In this document: positions 10,572 to 19,196 of the stretch, one piece after another | Numbering within the stretch: position 1 is the first letter of the stretch | How the letters are laid out: every line of letters begins with the position of its first letter | Source of the DNA: Rhodobacteraceae bacterium HLUCCO18 | GTDB taxonomy: Bacteria > Pseudomonadota > Alphaproteobacteria > Rhodobacterales > Rhodobacteraceae | DNA length: 64,000 bases | Assembly (NCBI GenBank): GCA_001314805.1 | Contig: LJSY01000006.1 | Span: 1 to 64,000, forward strand | Direction: 5' to 3' | Made by a program: the position numbers and the translations under genes | The notes under the pieces: generated by a model | Told to the model about the DNA's origin: nothing | Databases searched by the model: none | What the model saw: the letters and a program-made list of their open reading frames with translations, nothing else

Positions 10572-12254
10572 GTGACCGAACTTGTGACAGGCGCCGAGAT
10601 GCAGGCCATCGAGCGCGATGCCATTGCCTCGGGGGAGGTGACGGGCATTGGCCTGATGGAAATCGCGGGGCGCGGCGTTGTCGACGCGATCCTGCGCCGG
10701 TGGCCGCAGTTTTCGGAGGGCGCGCACTCGGTCACCCTTCTTTGCGGCCCCGGCAACAATGGCGGCGACGGCTATGTCGTCGCGCGACTGCTCAGGACAC
10801 GCGGCTGGCGCGTGCGGGTGCTGGGCATGGGTGAGGCCGGGGCGATGCCGCCCGATGCGCGGGCCAACCGCGGACGCTGGCAGACGATGGGCGAGGTGGA
10901 GCCGCTGACCCTTGCCCGGTTCCGCGAAGGGCCGGAGAGCGAGCTTTACGTCGATGCGATTTTCGGGACGGGGCTGACACGCCCGCCGCAGCGCGATCTG
11001 CTGGACCTGCTGCGTCACCTCGCGGGCCGCGACGGGGCGCAATACGTGTCACGGCTGGTCGCCGTGGATGCGCCCTCGGGGCTCGATCTCGACACCGGGA
11101 GCATGCTGGCTGGCGGCAAGGCGGAGCCGTCCTCTGCCACGGTGCCGCTTTGCGCGCTGACGGTGACATTCGAAATGCCCAAGGTCGGCCATTTCCTCGC
11201 TGACGGGCCGGCCTGCTGCGGGCGGATCGCGGTCGTCGACCTCGGCTTGCTGAAATGGCGCGGAGTTCGCCGCGATGCGCTGACCGGCGCGCCGGGCGGG
11301 GAGGGGGAGGCGCTCACGCCGCGCGCGCGGCTGATCGACCATGTGCCGATGGTGGCCAGTGCGCGGGCCCCGGGCCACCGCGCGCCGGACTTCGCCAAGC
11401 AGGGCGGGCACAAGTACGACCACGGCCACGCACTTGTCGTCTCGGGCCCGGCGGCGCGCACCGGGGCGGCCCGTCTGGCGGCGCGCGCGGCGCTGAGGAT
11501 GGGCGCCGGTCTGGTGACCCTGGCCTGTCCGTCGGACGCGATGCAGGAAAACGCCGCCCAGCTGACCGCCATCATGCTGCGACGCTGTGACGGGGCGGCG
11601 GACCTTGCCGATCTGCTGACCGATCCGCGGTTCAACGCCCTGTGCCTCGGTCCGGGCCTCGGCGTCGGGGACACGACACGGGCCATGGTACGCGCCGCGA
11701 TTGGCGGGGCGCGCAAGGTCGTGCTCGACGCCGACGCGCTGACCAGTTTCGCAGACCTGCCCGACATGCTCTTCGACGCGATCGGGACCGGGACGGAACC
11801 CTCGGTGGTCCTGACCCCACATGCCGGCGAGTTCGCACGCCTCTTCCCGGATGTCGCTGCGCGATGGAGGGGTGCGGACGACAACGGGGAGGGCCGGCGG
11901 ATATCCAAGATCGAGGCGGTTCGGGAAGCGGCGTCGCGGTCGGGCGCCATCGTCCTGCTGAAAGGGCCCGACACCGTCATCGCGACACCCTCGGGCGAGG
12001 TGGCGATCAACAGCGCCGCCTATGCCCGCGAGGTCCCGTGGCTCGCCACCGCCGGAGCAGGGGACGTGCTGGCGGGCCTGATCACCGGCCTCGCCGCCCG
12101 GATGCCGGACCTGCGGACCGCGGTCGAGGATGCCGCGTGGCTGCACGTGGAGGCCGCACGCGTCGCCGGGCCGGGAATGATCGCCGAGGACCTGCCCGAG
12201 CGGGTGCCGGAGGTGCTTCGCGACATGTTCGGGAAGGACGGGCCGGGGCGCTGA
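10572..12254 (+). CDS. nnr: Bifunctional NAD(P)H-hydrate epimerase / ADP-dependent dehydratase
   Basis: This metabolite-repair enzyme (560 aa) fuses two activities that restore damaged NAD(P)HX. The N-terminal YjeF_N epimerase domain (about 1-230) shows LCGPGNNGGDGYVVAR and an AVDAPSGLDLDTG motif. The C-terminal ribokinase-like dehydratase (about 270-550) shows GHALVVSGP, VLDADALTSF, VLTPHAGEFARLFP and the catalytic ATAGAGDVLAGLI. The start is GTG at 10572. It is divergent from glnB, and PII and Nnr are often adjacent in this order of bacteria. Confidence 0.94.
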   Translation: MTELVTGAEMQAIERDAIASGEVTGIGLMEIAGRGVVDAILRRWPQFSEGAHSVTLLCGPGNNGGDGYVVARLLRTRGWRVRVLGMGEAGAMPPDARANRGRWQTMGEVEPLTLARFREGPESELYVDAIFGTGLTRPPQRDLLDLLRHLAGRDGAQYVSRLVAVDAPSGLDLDTGSMLAGGKAEPSSATVPLCALTVTFEMPKVGHFLADGPACCGRIAVVDLGLLKWRGVRRDALTGAPGGEGEALTPRARLIDHVPMVASARAPGHRAPDFAKQGGHKYDHGHALVVSGPAARTGAARLAARAALRMGAGLVTLACPSDAMQENAAQLTAIMLRRCDGAADLADLLTDPRFNALCLGPGLGVGDTTRAMVRAAIGGARKVVLDADALTSFADLPDMLFDAIGTGTEPSVVLTPHAGEFARLFPDVAARWRGADDNGEGRRISKIEAVREAASRSGAIVLLKGPDTVIATPSGEVAINSAAYAREVPWLATAGAGDVLAGLITGLAARMPDLRTAVEDAAWLHVEAARVAGPGMIAEDLPERVPEVLRDMFGKDGPGR

Positions 12255-12318
12255 CGGGCCCGGCAGTCGTCTGCCCTCTCGCCATGGGTCGAAGGCTCTG
12301 CTATGGACGCGCCGGATC

Positions 12319-12403
12319 GCGGGTGTGGCGGAACTGGTAGACGCACCAGATTTAGGTTCTGGCGCCGCAAGGCGTGGGGGTTCGAGTCCCTTCACCCGCA
12401 CCA
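12319..12403 (+). tRNA. tRNA-Leu (anticodon UAG)
   Basis: An 85-nt type II tRNA. The acceptor GCGGGTG pairs with CACCCGC, followed by discriminator A and encoded CCA. The anticodon stem CCAGA/TCTGG holds loop TTTAGGT, giving TAG in DNA (UAG), which reads CUN leucine codons. A long variable arm (CGCCGCAAGGCG) and a GTTCGAGTCCC T-arm are present. Confidence 0.97.
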
Positions 12404-12540
12404 TTCCGGAATCGCGCCGGCCGGTGGCGAGGGCGTGTCCGGCACGATGACCGCAATCTGAGCATGTCGCCAAGAATCATCTTGATTTGCGGATCGCTTT
12501 GTCCCAAATGCGCGATCAGACGCCAACGCACGCGCCTCTG

Positions 12541-12650
12541 TCACGGGTGATAGGTCTTCAGGGCCGAACCACCGCAGTTACGTAGCGACGGTAACGTCTC
12601 CCTTGGAACTGGTCGGCCCTAATGACGGGCCGGGTCTATTGGAGATGACC
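12541..12650 (+). promoter_or_regulatory. Structured mRNA leader upstream of ornithine decarboxylase (speF-motif candidate)
   Basis: The 5' region of the decarboxylase gene can fold strongly. An 8-bp stem pairs AGGGCCGA (12560-12567) with TCGGCCCT (12613-12620). Inside it a hairpin pairs GTTAC (12577-12581) with GTAAC (12591-12595). A competing hairpin, GGCCC (12615-12619) with GGGCC (12627-12631), uses the same 3' strand and lies just before the GGAG ribosome site at 12641. Alphaproteobacterial speF leader RNAs are known upstream of such decarboxylases. Assignment to that family is an inference not checked against a covariance model. Confidence 0.6.
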
Positions 12651-13835
12651 ATGAACGCTACGTTCGCCGATGCCTCGGCGGCTTTCGCCGTCCCGTCCCT
12701 GTCCCGTCGCTCGACCCGTGTCGAGGACTTCATCCGTGCATCGTCCTTCGAGCGCCCGACGCTGGTGCTCGATACCGATGCCGTGGTGGCGCAGTATGAG
12801 GCGCTGTCGGCGGGTCTCGGTCGCGCCGACATACATTACGCCGTGAAGGCCAACCCCGCGCGCGAGATCATCGAGTGCCTGATCGCCAAGGGCTCCCATT
12901 TCGACGCCGCGTCGCGCGGCGAGATCGAGCTGTGCCTGTCACTGGGCGCGCAGCCCGGGACGATCTCCTTCGGCAACACGGTCAAGCGTGCCTCCGACAT
13001 CGCCTTCGCCCATGCCGCCGGGATCACGCTCTTTGCCGCCGACGCCGAGGAAGAGCTGGAAAAGATCGCGGAGAACGCCCCCGGCGCGGAGGTCTATATC
13101 CGCCTGATCGTCGAGGCCTCGGGCGCGGACTGGCCGCTGACCCGCAAGTTCGGCACCTCGCGCGACAAGGCGCTTTCGCTGATGAGGTTCGCCCGCGAGC
13201 TCGGCCTCGCGCCGGTCGGCCTGTCGTTTCATGTCGGATCGCAGACGCGCGATCCCTCCATGTGGGATGCCACGCTGGATCAGGTGGCCGCGATCTGGAA
13301 CGAGGCGCGGGACGAGGGTATTGCGCTCGACCTGCTCAATATCGGCGGCGGTTTCCCGGCCTTCTACGGCGACGACATCCCGCACCCGACGGTTTACGCG
13401 GCGGCGGTGATGGAACGTGTCGAGGCCCGTTTTCGCGGCGCCGCCCGCGTGATGGCCGAGCCGGGTCGCGGCCTTGTCGCCGAAGCGGGCATGATCGCCG
13501 CCGAGGTGCTGCTGGTCGCCCGCAAGTCGGACGACGATCTCTGCCGCTGGGTGTATCTCGACATCGGCAAGTTCTCGGGCCTTGCCGAGACGATCGACGA
13601 GGCGATCCGGTACCAGTTCGTCACCGACCGCGATCACGAGCCGGCGGGCCCCTGCATTCTCGCCGGTCCGTCATGCGACAGCGCCGATGTGCTCTATGAA
13701 AAACGCCCCGTGGCGATGCCCCTGGGGCTGAAGTCCGGTGACCGGGTGATCATCCGCAACTGCGGCGCCTACACCTCCAGCTACGCCTCCGTCGGGTTCA
13801 ACGGTTTCCCGCCGCTCGATGTGCTGGTGATCTAA
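12651..13835 (+). CDS. Ornithine decarboxylase (fold type III, PLP-dependent)
   Basis: This alanine-racemase-fold decarboxylase (394 aa) should convert ornithine to putrescine, the first step of polyamine synthesis. The PLP lysine lies in YAVKANP, the phosphate-binding glycines in LLNIGGGFP, and EPGRGLVAEAG and the active-site Cys in GPSCDSADVLYE are all present. The WGPTCD-type block differs from diaminopimelate decarboxylase, so ornithine (possibly lysine) is the likely substrate. ATG 12651 follows GGAG by 6 bp. It is preceded by a structured leader likely to control expression. Confidence 0.88.
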   Translation: MNATFADASAAFAVPSLSRRSTRVEDFIRASSFERPTLVLDTDAVVAQYEALSAGLGRADIHYAVKANPAREIIECLIAKGSHFDAASRGEIELCLSLGAQPGTISFGNTVKRASDIAFAHAAGITLFAADAEEELEKIAENAPGAEVYIRLIVEASGADWPLTRKFGTSRDKALSLMRFARELGLAPVGLSFHVGSQTRDPSMWDATLDQVAAIWNEARDEGIALDLLNIGGGFPAFYGDDIPHPTVYAAAVMERVEARFRGAARVMAEPGRGLVAEAGMIAAEVLLVARKSDDDLCRWVYLDIGKFSGLAETIDEAIRYQFVTDRDHEPAGPCILAGPSCDSADVLYEKRPVAMPLGLKSGDRVIIRNCGAYTSSYASVGFNGFPPLDVLVI

Positions 13836-13837
13836 AG

Positions 13838-13940
13838 CACGTCGCGCAAAAGCGGGAACCGGTGCTGCGCTCCCCGGACGTGCGTCACCAACGGGTTAGA
13901 GCGTGCGGGGCGAATCCCGTTCGGCCCGACACGCTCCAGG
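13838..13940. repeat. Intergenic inverted-repeat element after the decarboxylase gene
   Basis: The segment opens with AGCACGTCGCGCAAAAGCGG, which resembles a dispersed alphaproteobacterial intergenic element (from memory, not searched). A near-perfect inverted repeat follows at 13899-13936, pairing GAGCGTG...GGGGCGAA with TTCGGCCC...CACGCTC around a 5-nt loop. It separates the convergent 3' ends of the decarboxylase and OmpA-family genes and could act as a terminator for either, although there is no T-run. Confidence 0.45.
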
Positions 13941-13963
13941 CCCGCTGTTCGTAGCCTCCGCCT

Positions 13964-16000
13964 TCACTGTGCGTCCGCAACGCGCAGCAGGTCCGTGATC
14001 CGTCGCACCGCGACCCGGCGGTTCAGCCGCTCGTTCTCGAGCGTGGGAACCAGCAGGAACTCCTCGCCATAGCCCTGGATGACCATGTTCTGCGCGGGCA
14101 CCCCGAAGTACTCGGTGAGCGCGAGTGCCACGGTCTCGGCCCGCCGGTCGGACAGACCGAGGTTGAACGAGGCGCTACCGGTCGCGTCGGTATGGCCCTC
14201 GATCAGGAAGACCTCGCGCGGGTTGCGGGCAATGGCGTCGGCCATGTAGCGCCCGAGCGACAGCAGTTGCGTCGCCTGGTCGGGCGAGATCGCGGCGGAG
14301 CCCGTTGCGAAGGTCACGTTCTCGAGATTGAGCGCGGGGGCGAGGTCGCGCACCGCCCGGATCGAGCGGATCTGCGCGAGGCTGAACGACCGCTCCGCCG
14401 CCGACTGCGCGCCGAGCGCGCGGGCCAGCGCGGCGGCATCGGCCGACATGTTCTCCGTGGCGAAGGAGGTGCCCGGCCGGACCTGCGGCAGTTCGGAGAC
14501 GACGACCGGCGTCTGCACAGCGATGTCGTCGATCAGCACGGTTCGCGTGCCGTCGGGGTGGACGACGGTCCGGCGCAGGATCCGCAGGTCGCGGTCGCGC
14601 ACGGTGATGACCTGCGTGCCGTCGGGCTGCGTGACGATGTTGCGCGAGGAGCCGTCCGGGAAGGTCTCGGTCGCGACCTCATTGCCGGGGCGGCGCAGCA
14701 GCGTGTCGTCGTCGCGGATCACCTGGTAGTCGCCGCCGGGCCGCAGCACGACGATCCGGTCATCGGCACGGTTCACCACCTGCCGGTTGCCCGCGATGAT
14801 CGAGCCGATGGCAAGCCCCGCGATCCCCCCGAGAAGCAGGCCCTGCGCGCCGGTCAGTCCGGTGCGATCCGGCTCGGTCGCGGTCTCGGTCGTGGTCGTC
14901 GTCAGTCGGTCGAAATCCTCGTCGGGCTGGCGGGCGGTTTCTTCGGTGATGACCTCCTCTGTGGCGGCGGCGACAGGCGCGGCCTCGGGCTGGAGGGCGA
15001 GCGATTGCCGCGCCTCGGCGGCCTCGGTCTCGGCGGCCGCGATCTCGGCCTCGGCTTCCTCGACGGGATCGACAGGGGCCTCCGCAGCGAGTTCGGCAGC
15101 CTCGGCGGCGAGGCGCGCGGCATCCAGCACCGCCGCATCCTCGGCGGTCTGCTCATCGGGCGCGACGATCAGGGTGTCGGCGGGCTCGGCTTCGGCGGTA
15201 CTCTCGCCGTTTGTCTCTTCTGCTTCGGCCCGGCCGGGGGCGATGGCGTCCTCGTCCGATATCGGCGCCTCGGGCGGGGCCTCAACCATGGGCGCTTCGG
15301 TCTCGGAGGCTTCGTCATCCGCTGCGGCTTCCTCCGTCTCGGACGTCTCCTCGGCCTCCTCGGCCAGTGCGGCGGCAAGCGCCTCCTCGTCGGTCTGGGT
15401 CGCTGCGGGGGCACCTTCGTCGACGGGAGCCTCCTCGGCGAGGCGCGCGGCTTCCTCCGCAGCGGTGCGTGCAGCCTCCTCGGCGGCCTCGGCCTCCATT
15501 GCCGCGGCTTCCGCAGCTTGGAGGGCGGCCTCCTCCTCGGCGGCACGTCGCGCGGCCTCTTCGGCGGCAACACGTGCTTCCTCCTCGGCGGCCGCGCGTG
15601 CCTCTTCCTCGGCTTCGAGGCGCGCGGCCTCCTCGGCGGCAAGCCGGGCCTCCTCCTCGGCTTCGAGTTGTGCTGCCTCCTCGGCAGCCAGGCGTGCGGC
15701 TTCCTCGGCAGCCGCGCGTGCCTCCTCCTCCGCGGCGAGGCGTGCTTCCTCCTCGGCGGCGAGCCGTGCGGCTTCTTCCGCGGCAATCCGCGCGGCCTCC
15801 TCGGCGGCTGCGGCTTCGGCCGCTGCCGCTTCAGCCGTGGCGGCCTCCTCGAGCAGACGCGCGAGGCAGGCCTCCGTATCCTCGCCAGCGGCGCACTGGC
15901 TGGCGTCGAACTCCTGCGCGATGGCCGCGACGGGCACGTGACCCATGACGAGAGACAGGCTCGCGATCAGGGCGGTGGAGGTGCGAAGAGTGTTGCGCAT
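13964..16000 (-). CDS. OmpA-family outer-membrane protein with long Ala/Glu-rich domain
   Basis: An envelope protein of about 678 residues. A Sec signal peptide (MRNTLRTSTALIASLSL..., cleavage near AIA-Q) is followed by an Ala/Glu/Arg-rich helical array (about residues 51-190). A Ser/Asp/Glu-rich acidic stretch, a glycine-zipper segment (GLLLGGIAGLAIGSIIAG) and a YD-like region of VIRDDDTLL type follow. The C-terminal OmpA peptidoglycan-binding domain shows VTFATGSAAIS and IEGHTDATGS...NLGLSDRRAE. An upstream ATG at 16018 adds six residues and is equally possible. The long helix could span the periplasm between outer membrane and peptidoglycan. Confidence 0.85.
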   Translation of the reverse strand: MRNTLRTSTALIASLSLVMGHVPVAAIAQEFDASQCAAGEDTEACLARLLEEAATAEAAAAEAAAAEEAARIAAEEAARLAAEEEARLAAEEEARAAAEEAARLAAEEAAQLEAEEEARLAAEEAARLEAEEEARAAAEEEARVAAEEAARRAAEEEAALQAAEAAAMEAEAAEEAARTAAEEAARLAEEAPVDEGAPAATQTDEEALAAALAEEAEETSETEEAAADDEASETEAPMVEAPPEAPISDEDAIAPGRAEAEETNGESTAEAEPADTLIVAPDEQTAEDAAVLDAARLAAEAAELAAEAPVDPVEEAEAEIAAAETEAAEARQSLALQPEAAPVAAATEEVITEETARQPDEDFDRLTTTTTETATEPDRTGLTGAQGLLLGGIAGLAIGSIIAGNRQVVNRADDRIVVLRPGGDYQVIRDDDTLLRRPGNEVATETFPDGSSRNIVTQPDGTQVITVRDRDLRILRRTVVHPDGTRTVLIDDIAVQTPVVVSELPQVRPGTSFATENMSADAAALARALGAQSAAERSFSLAQIRSIRAVRDLAPALNLENVTFATGSAAISPDQATQLLSLGRYMADAIARNPREVFLIEGHTDATGSASFNLGLSDRRAETVALALTEYFGVPAQNMVIQGYGEEFLLVPTLENERLNRRVAVRRITDLLRVADAQ
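15431..15850 (-). repeat. Tandem Ala/Glu-rich coding repeat in the OmpA-family gene
   Basis: About 140 codons consist of degenerate units of the type AARLAAEE / EARAAAEE, in heptad-like and octad-like spacing. At DNA level this is a G/C-rich purine-biased repeat (GCCTCCTCGGCGG... on the plus strand). It predicts a long single alpha helix or coiled coil. It also produces long spurious open frames on the opposite strand. Length variation by slippage is likely. Confidence 0.85.
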
Positions 16001-16262
16001 GTCGGTTTCGATTCCCATGAAAGGACGGTGGCTGCGGCGAGAGGTACGTGTCTTGCGTCGTGCCGACAACGTTCGGAACGGTGTTATCCGATAACGCACG
16101 GGCCCGCAGGGCGGTTCCGAAGCCGCACCGCCGAGCAACTGGGAATCTTTGGACAGGCTTGATCGGTGGTGGCCCGAGCGCCGCGATGCGTGGTCGCTTG
16201 TCGGAGCGATGGACCTCTGAAGTCGTGCCGATTGGGCAGGCCCGGACCGGCGGGACCGACGG

Positions 16263-16658
16263 TCAGTTCAGCGTCGCGTCGAACTCGATGGTGTTGCGGT
16301 CCCCGTCGGTCGTGGGTGCGACGATGATCTTCGCGTTGGCGATACCCGGACCCGAAAATTCGATCGACCGGTCCAGAAGGTCATCCGCGCCCTGACTGAC
16401 CGGGAAACCGTTGCTGTTGAGGCTTTCTTCCCAGTCCATGAACAGCACATCGACATCGGCGCCCGTCGTTATGGCGAACATGCGCGCCGTCGAGCCGATG
16501 GCGCGATCCGTGACGATCTCCGCATCGTCCGGGATCGTGAGCACGTCGGGGATCCAGTCCTGCAGGTGCTCTTCCGCGTAGACGACTGCCGATGCCGTCA
16601 ACACGACGCTGGCGGCCAGGAGCATGTCCCGGATCGGAAGACGCCTGAGCCATGCCAT
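16263..16658 (-). CDS. Small exported/membrane-anchored protein of unknown function
   Basis: Not recognised. From MAWLRRLPIRDMLLAASVV (start 16658) the product is 131 residues with a signal peptide or anchor ending near VVYAEE. An acidic periplasmic domain follows, with TIPDDAEIVTDRAIGS near the N terminus of the mature part and ending NTIEFDATLN. An upstream ATG at 16733 would add 25 residues; no strong ribosome site marks either start. About 245 bp of non-coding DNA separates it from the OmpA gene start. Confidence 0.55.
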   Translation of the reverse strand: MAWLRRLPIRDMLLAASVVLTASAVVYAEEHLQDWIPDVLTIPDDAEIVTDRAIGSTARMFAITTGADVDVLFMDWEESLNSNGFPVSQGADDLLDRSIEFSGPGIANAKIIVAPTTDGDRNTIEFDATLN

Positions 16659-16907
16659 CACGGTGCCGAAGGGGTCCGAGAGGCCGGTCGAAGGGCGAGA
16701 GCGTGTCGCGAATGCGCAGGTCATCGTGGTCATGGGGGAATCGTATCGGACGCTGGCGCGAATTCAAGGGCGACGGCGGTTTTCTGCCTGCCGCCGGCCC
16801 GACACGCGAAACCACGCGAAACGCGGTGCCCCGTCGGATGCTGCATCGGTTTTCGGTTCGCACCGTGGCGACGGCGCGAACGTTGGCCGCGCGAAGTGGG
16901 CCAAGGC

Positions 16908-17156
16908 TCAGGCGAGTTCGCGCCGTAGCCATTCGGCCCGTTCGATGTGCTCGCGCGCCACCTTGAGCTTGTGCTGGAGATCTTCACATTCCGCGTCAAC
17001 GGGGTCGGAAGCGAGGCGGGCGCGGAGGTCGGCCTCCTTCCGGCGCAGCTTTTCCAGAACACGCTCGACGTGCTCGGGCTCAATCTTGCTTGCGTGGCCC
17101 GCCGCCAGCCGGTCCTGATATTCTGCCACCTTCGCGGCGAGTTTCTTCAATCTCAT
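16908..17156 (-). CDS. Small coiled-coil protein of unknown function
   Basis: An 82-residue, highly charged protein (MRLKKLAAKVAEYQDRL...). Its heptad patterning points to one or two long helices, for example KLRRKEADLRARLAS. It has no signal peptide or cysteine pattern beyond one Cys. Its first 77 bp overlap the 3' end of the upstream transporter gene in another frame, so translation is probably coupled and the two products may act together. Function is not assigned. Confidence 0.55.
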   Translation of the reverse strand: MRLKKLAAKVAEYQDRLAAGHASKIEPEHVERVLEKLRRKEADLRARLASDPVDAECEDLQHKLKVAREHIERAEWLRRELA

Positions 17157-19068
17157 CGCTGTCGCTCCGCCGTTTCGTCCCGGTCGATGCCAGGCGCCGA
17201 TTGTGACAGTTCGGCATCGGTCCCGGCCGGGGGCGTGCGTGCTTTGCCCGCTCTGACGCCTGTCCGATGGTTGCGCCGATCTCCTCCTCGTCGAGGGCGA
17301 ACAACCCCTCGACTTCGGCGATAGCGCGGTCGGGCTCGGCGAAATAGGCGCGGGCGGCCGCGAGAAGCTCGGCCATGGCGGCCTCGGCATAGCTTGCATC
17401 GTTCAGGAAAGAGGTCGCGGCGGTGGGGTCGAGCTTGCCCTCGCGGATCAGCGCGCCCACGCGCAGGCCGCGCTTGCCGGACGCAGCGGCCAGTCGCGCG
17501 GCCTCCTGGTCGAGGCAGAGGGTGCTCCGTTCGTCCGGCGCTTCGCGGTCCAGATTGCGGATCGCCACGACGACCTGCGCGACCTCGGTCCGCAACGCAT
17601 CATAGAGTTCGGTCGCCGTGCCGGCGTCGCACGTGGTGTAGCGCAGGACGTTCTTGCGGATGTGCTTGACCGACTTGACCGACCGCACCAGCCCGCCCGC
17701 CAGGTCGCGCAGCGCGTCGATGCGGGCGACGAGTTTGGGTGCGCTTTCCCGGTGCCGCGCCGCGCGCGTGGCGAAATCCACGATGGCGGCATAGAGCGTC
17801 TTCACGCGACGTTCGTATTCATCCCCGATATCAAGATTGATGGGGGACCGGCTGCGCCGCACGGCGGCGGCGAGGTCGCTGGCGGCAAACACCGTCTCGC
17901 GATGCAGGTTCAGCCCGTGAAGCACGAGTTTCACCGCGTTGTCATAGAGATGGGAGACCTCCTGCCTGAGCGCGCGTTCCAGCGTTTCGGGGTAGTCGTC
18001 GATCGCGGCGTTCAGATACCGCGGGCGGCTGACATCCGGCTCCGGCTCCGGCAGATACCGCTCGAGGAAGGTCACGAGCCGCCGGGTCAGCGGCAGCATG
18101 AGGATCACACCGAGCGTGTTGAAGATCGTTTGGAAGACCGCGAGCTTCAGCGCGTAGTCCTCGGCTGCGATCCCGACGATCTGTGCCACGACATCGACGA
18201 GTGCCGTCAGCGGCGCCACGAGGATCAGCGCCACCGCCGCCGTGACGAGGTTGAAGAGGAGATGCGCCAGCGCCAGCCGCTTGCCCTGGACATTCGCGCC
18301 GACGGCCCCGATGATCGCGGTGACGGTCGTGCCGATATTCGCGCCGACGGCCAGAGCTATGGCGTTCTCGTAGGTGATCTGGCCCGCCGCGAGCGCGGTG
18401 ATGACAAGCACCATGGTCGCATGGCTCGACTGCAGGATCACCGTGGCCGCCGCCCCGAGCGCGGTGTAGACCAGCAGGCCGAGAATCCCCGGCAGGGCAT
18501 AGCGGGTGAGGTCGAGACCGTCGCGGAAGGCTTCGAATCCGTCCTTCATGTAGAAGATGCCGAGGAACAGGAACCCCGCGCCGGCCAGCACATAGCCGAA
18601 GCCCCGCACCGGACGTGCCTTCTGGAACACCAGCACGACCGCGAAGGCGATCATCGGCATGGCATAGGCCGCGATATCGACCTTCAGGCCCAGCCCCGCG
18701 ACAAGCCACGTGCCCGTCGTCGTACCGAGATTCGCACCGAAAACGATCCCGATCGCACCGATCAGCGAGATAAGCCCGGCGCTGAGAAAGGAGATCGTCA
18801 GGACCGAGACGAGGGAGCTGGACTGCACGAGCGTGCTCGACACGAGGCCGAAGGCCAGCGCGCGCGGCGTCGAGCGCGTCGCCGCCCCCAGCACGCGCTC
18901 CAGATTGCCCCCGCCCAGCCGCTTGAAGCCATCCTGCAGCATCAGGATGCCGAAGAGGAAGATCGCGACGCCCGCCGCGACCTCCTGCAGGTCCGGGCTG
19001 AACCAGAACGCGAGGACCAGCGCCGCGAGCGGGAGGATGACGGAGTAATTCTTCAATACGGAGGTCAT
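17080..19068 (-). CDS. Na+/phosphate cotransporter family protein (NptA/YjbB type) with PhoU-like domain
   Basis: A 662-residue membrane protein. The N-terminal half carries two inverted Na/Pi-cotransporter repeats with the hallmark QSSS/QSSH motifs (LVQSSSLVSVLTISFL and LQSSHATMVLV) and GANLGTT / GANIGTT loops. The C-terminal half is a soluble, helical PhoU-like region. Start MTSVLKNYSVILPL at 19068 fits the first membrane helix. The final 26 residues are basic and are encoded within the overlap with the small coiled-coil gene, so the tail may be dispensable. Probable role: sodium-coupled phosphate export or import. Confidence 0.85.
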   Translation of the reverse strand: MTSVLKNYSVILPLAALVLAFWFSPDLQEVAAGVAIFLFGILMLQDGFKRLGGGNLERVLGAATRSTPRALAFGLVSSTLVQSSSLVSVLTISFLSAGLISLIGAIGIVFGANLGTTTGTWLVAGLGLKVDIAAYAMPMIAFAVVLVFQKARPVRGFGYVLAGAGFLFLGIFYMKDGFEAFRDGLDLTRYALPGILGLLVYTALGAAATVILQSSHATMVLVITALAAGQITYENAIALAVGANIGTTVTAIIGAVGANVQGKRLALAHLLFNLVTAAVALILVAPLTALVDVVAQIVGIAAEDYALKLAVFQTIFNTLGVILMLPLTRRLVTFLERYLPEPEPDVSRPRYLNAAIDDYPETLERALRQEVSHLYDNAVKLVLHGLNLHRETVFAASDLAAAVRRSRSPINLDIGDEYERRVKTLYAAIVDFATRAARHRESAPKLVARIDALRDLAGGLVRSVKSVKHIRKNVLRYTTCDAGTATELYDALRTEVAQVVVAIRNLDREAPDERSTLCLDQEAARLAAASGKRGLRVGALIREGKLDPTAATSFLNDASYAEAAMAELLAAARAYFAEPDRAIAEVEGLFALDEEEIGATIGQASERAKHARPRPGPMPNCHNRRLASTGTKRRSDSDEIEETRREGGRISGPAGGGPRKQD

Positions 19069-19196
19069 GTCTCCGACAGAGCATATCGCATCACGGCCCC
19101 TTGGGAACCGGAATGCGTGCGATGCCACCGGTTTGCACGGGCGGCATCGTCGGCTTGCGGCCTATCGGGCCGGTGCGCCATCCACGGTCGACGCCC

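Noticed and set aside
12404-12540. Clear promoter for the ornithine decarboxylase leader
   Set aside because: TTGATT at 12482-12487 has only a weak -10 (CAAATG) at 17 bp, not enough to annotate.
14787-15948. Ser/Ala-rich and Arg/Pro-rich plus-strand frames opposite the OmpA-family repeat
   Set aside because: They result from the Ala/Glu codon repeat read on the other strand. The minus-strand gene has a signal peptide and an OmpA domain.
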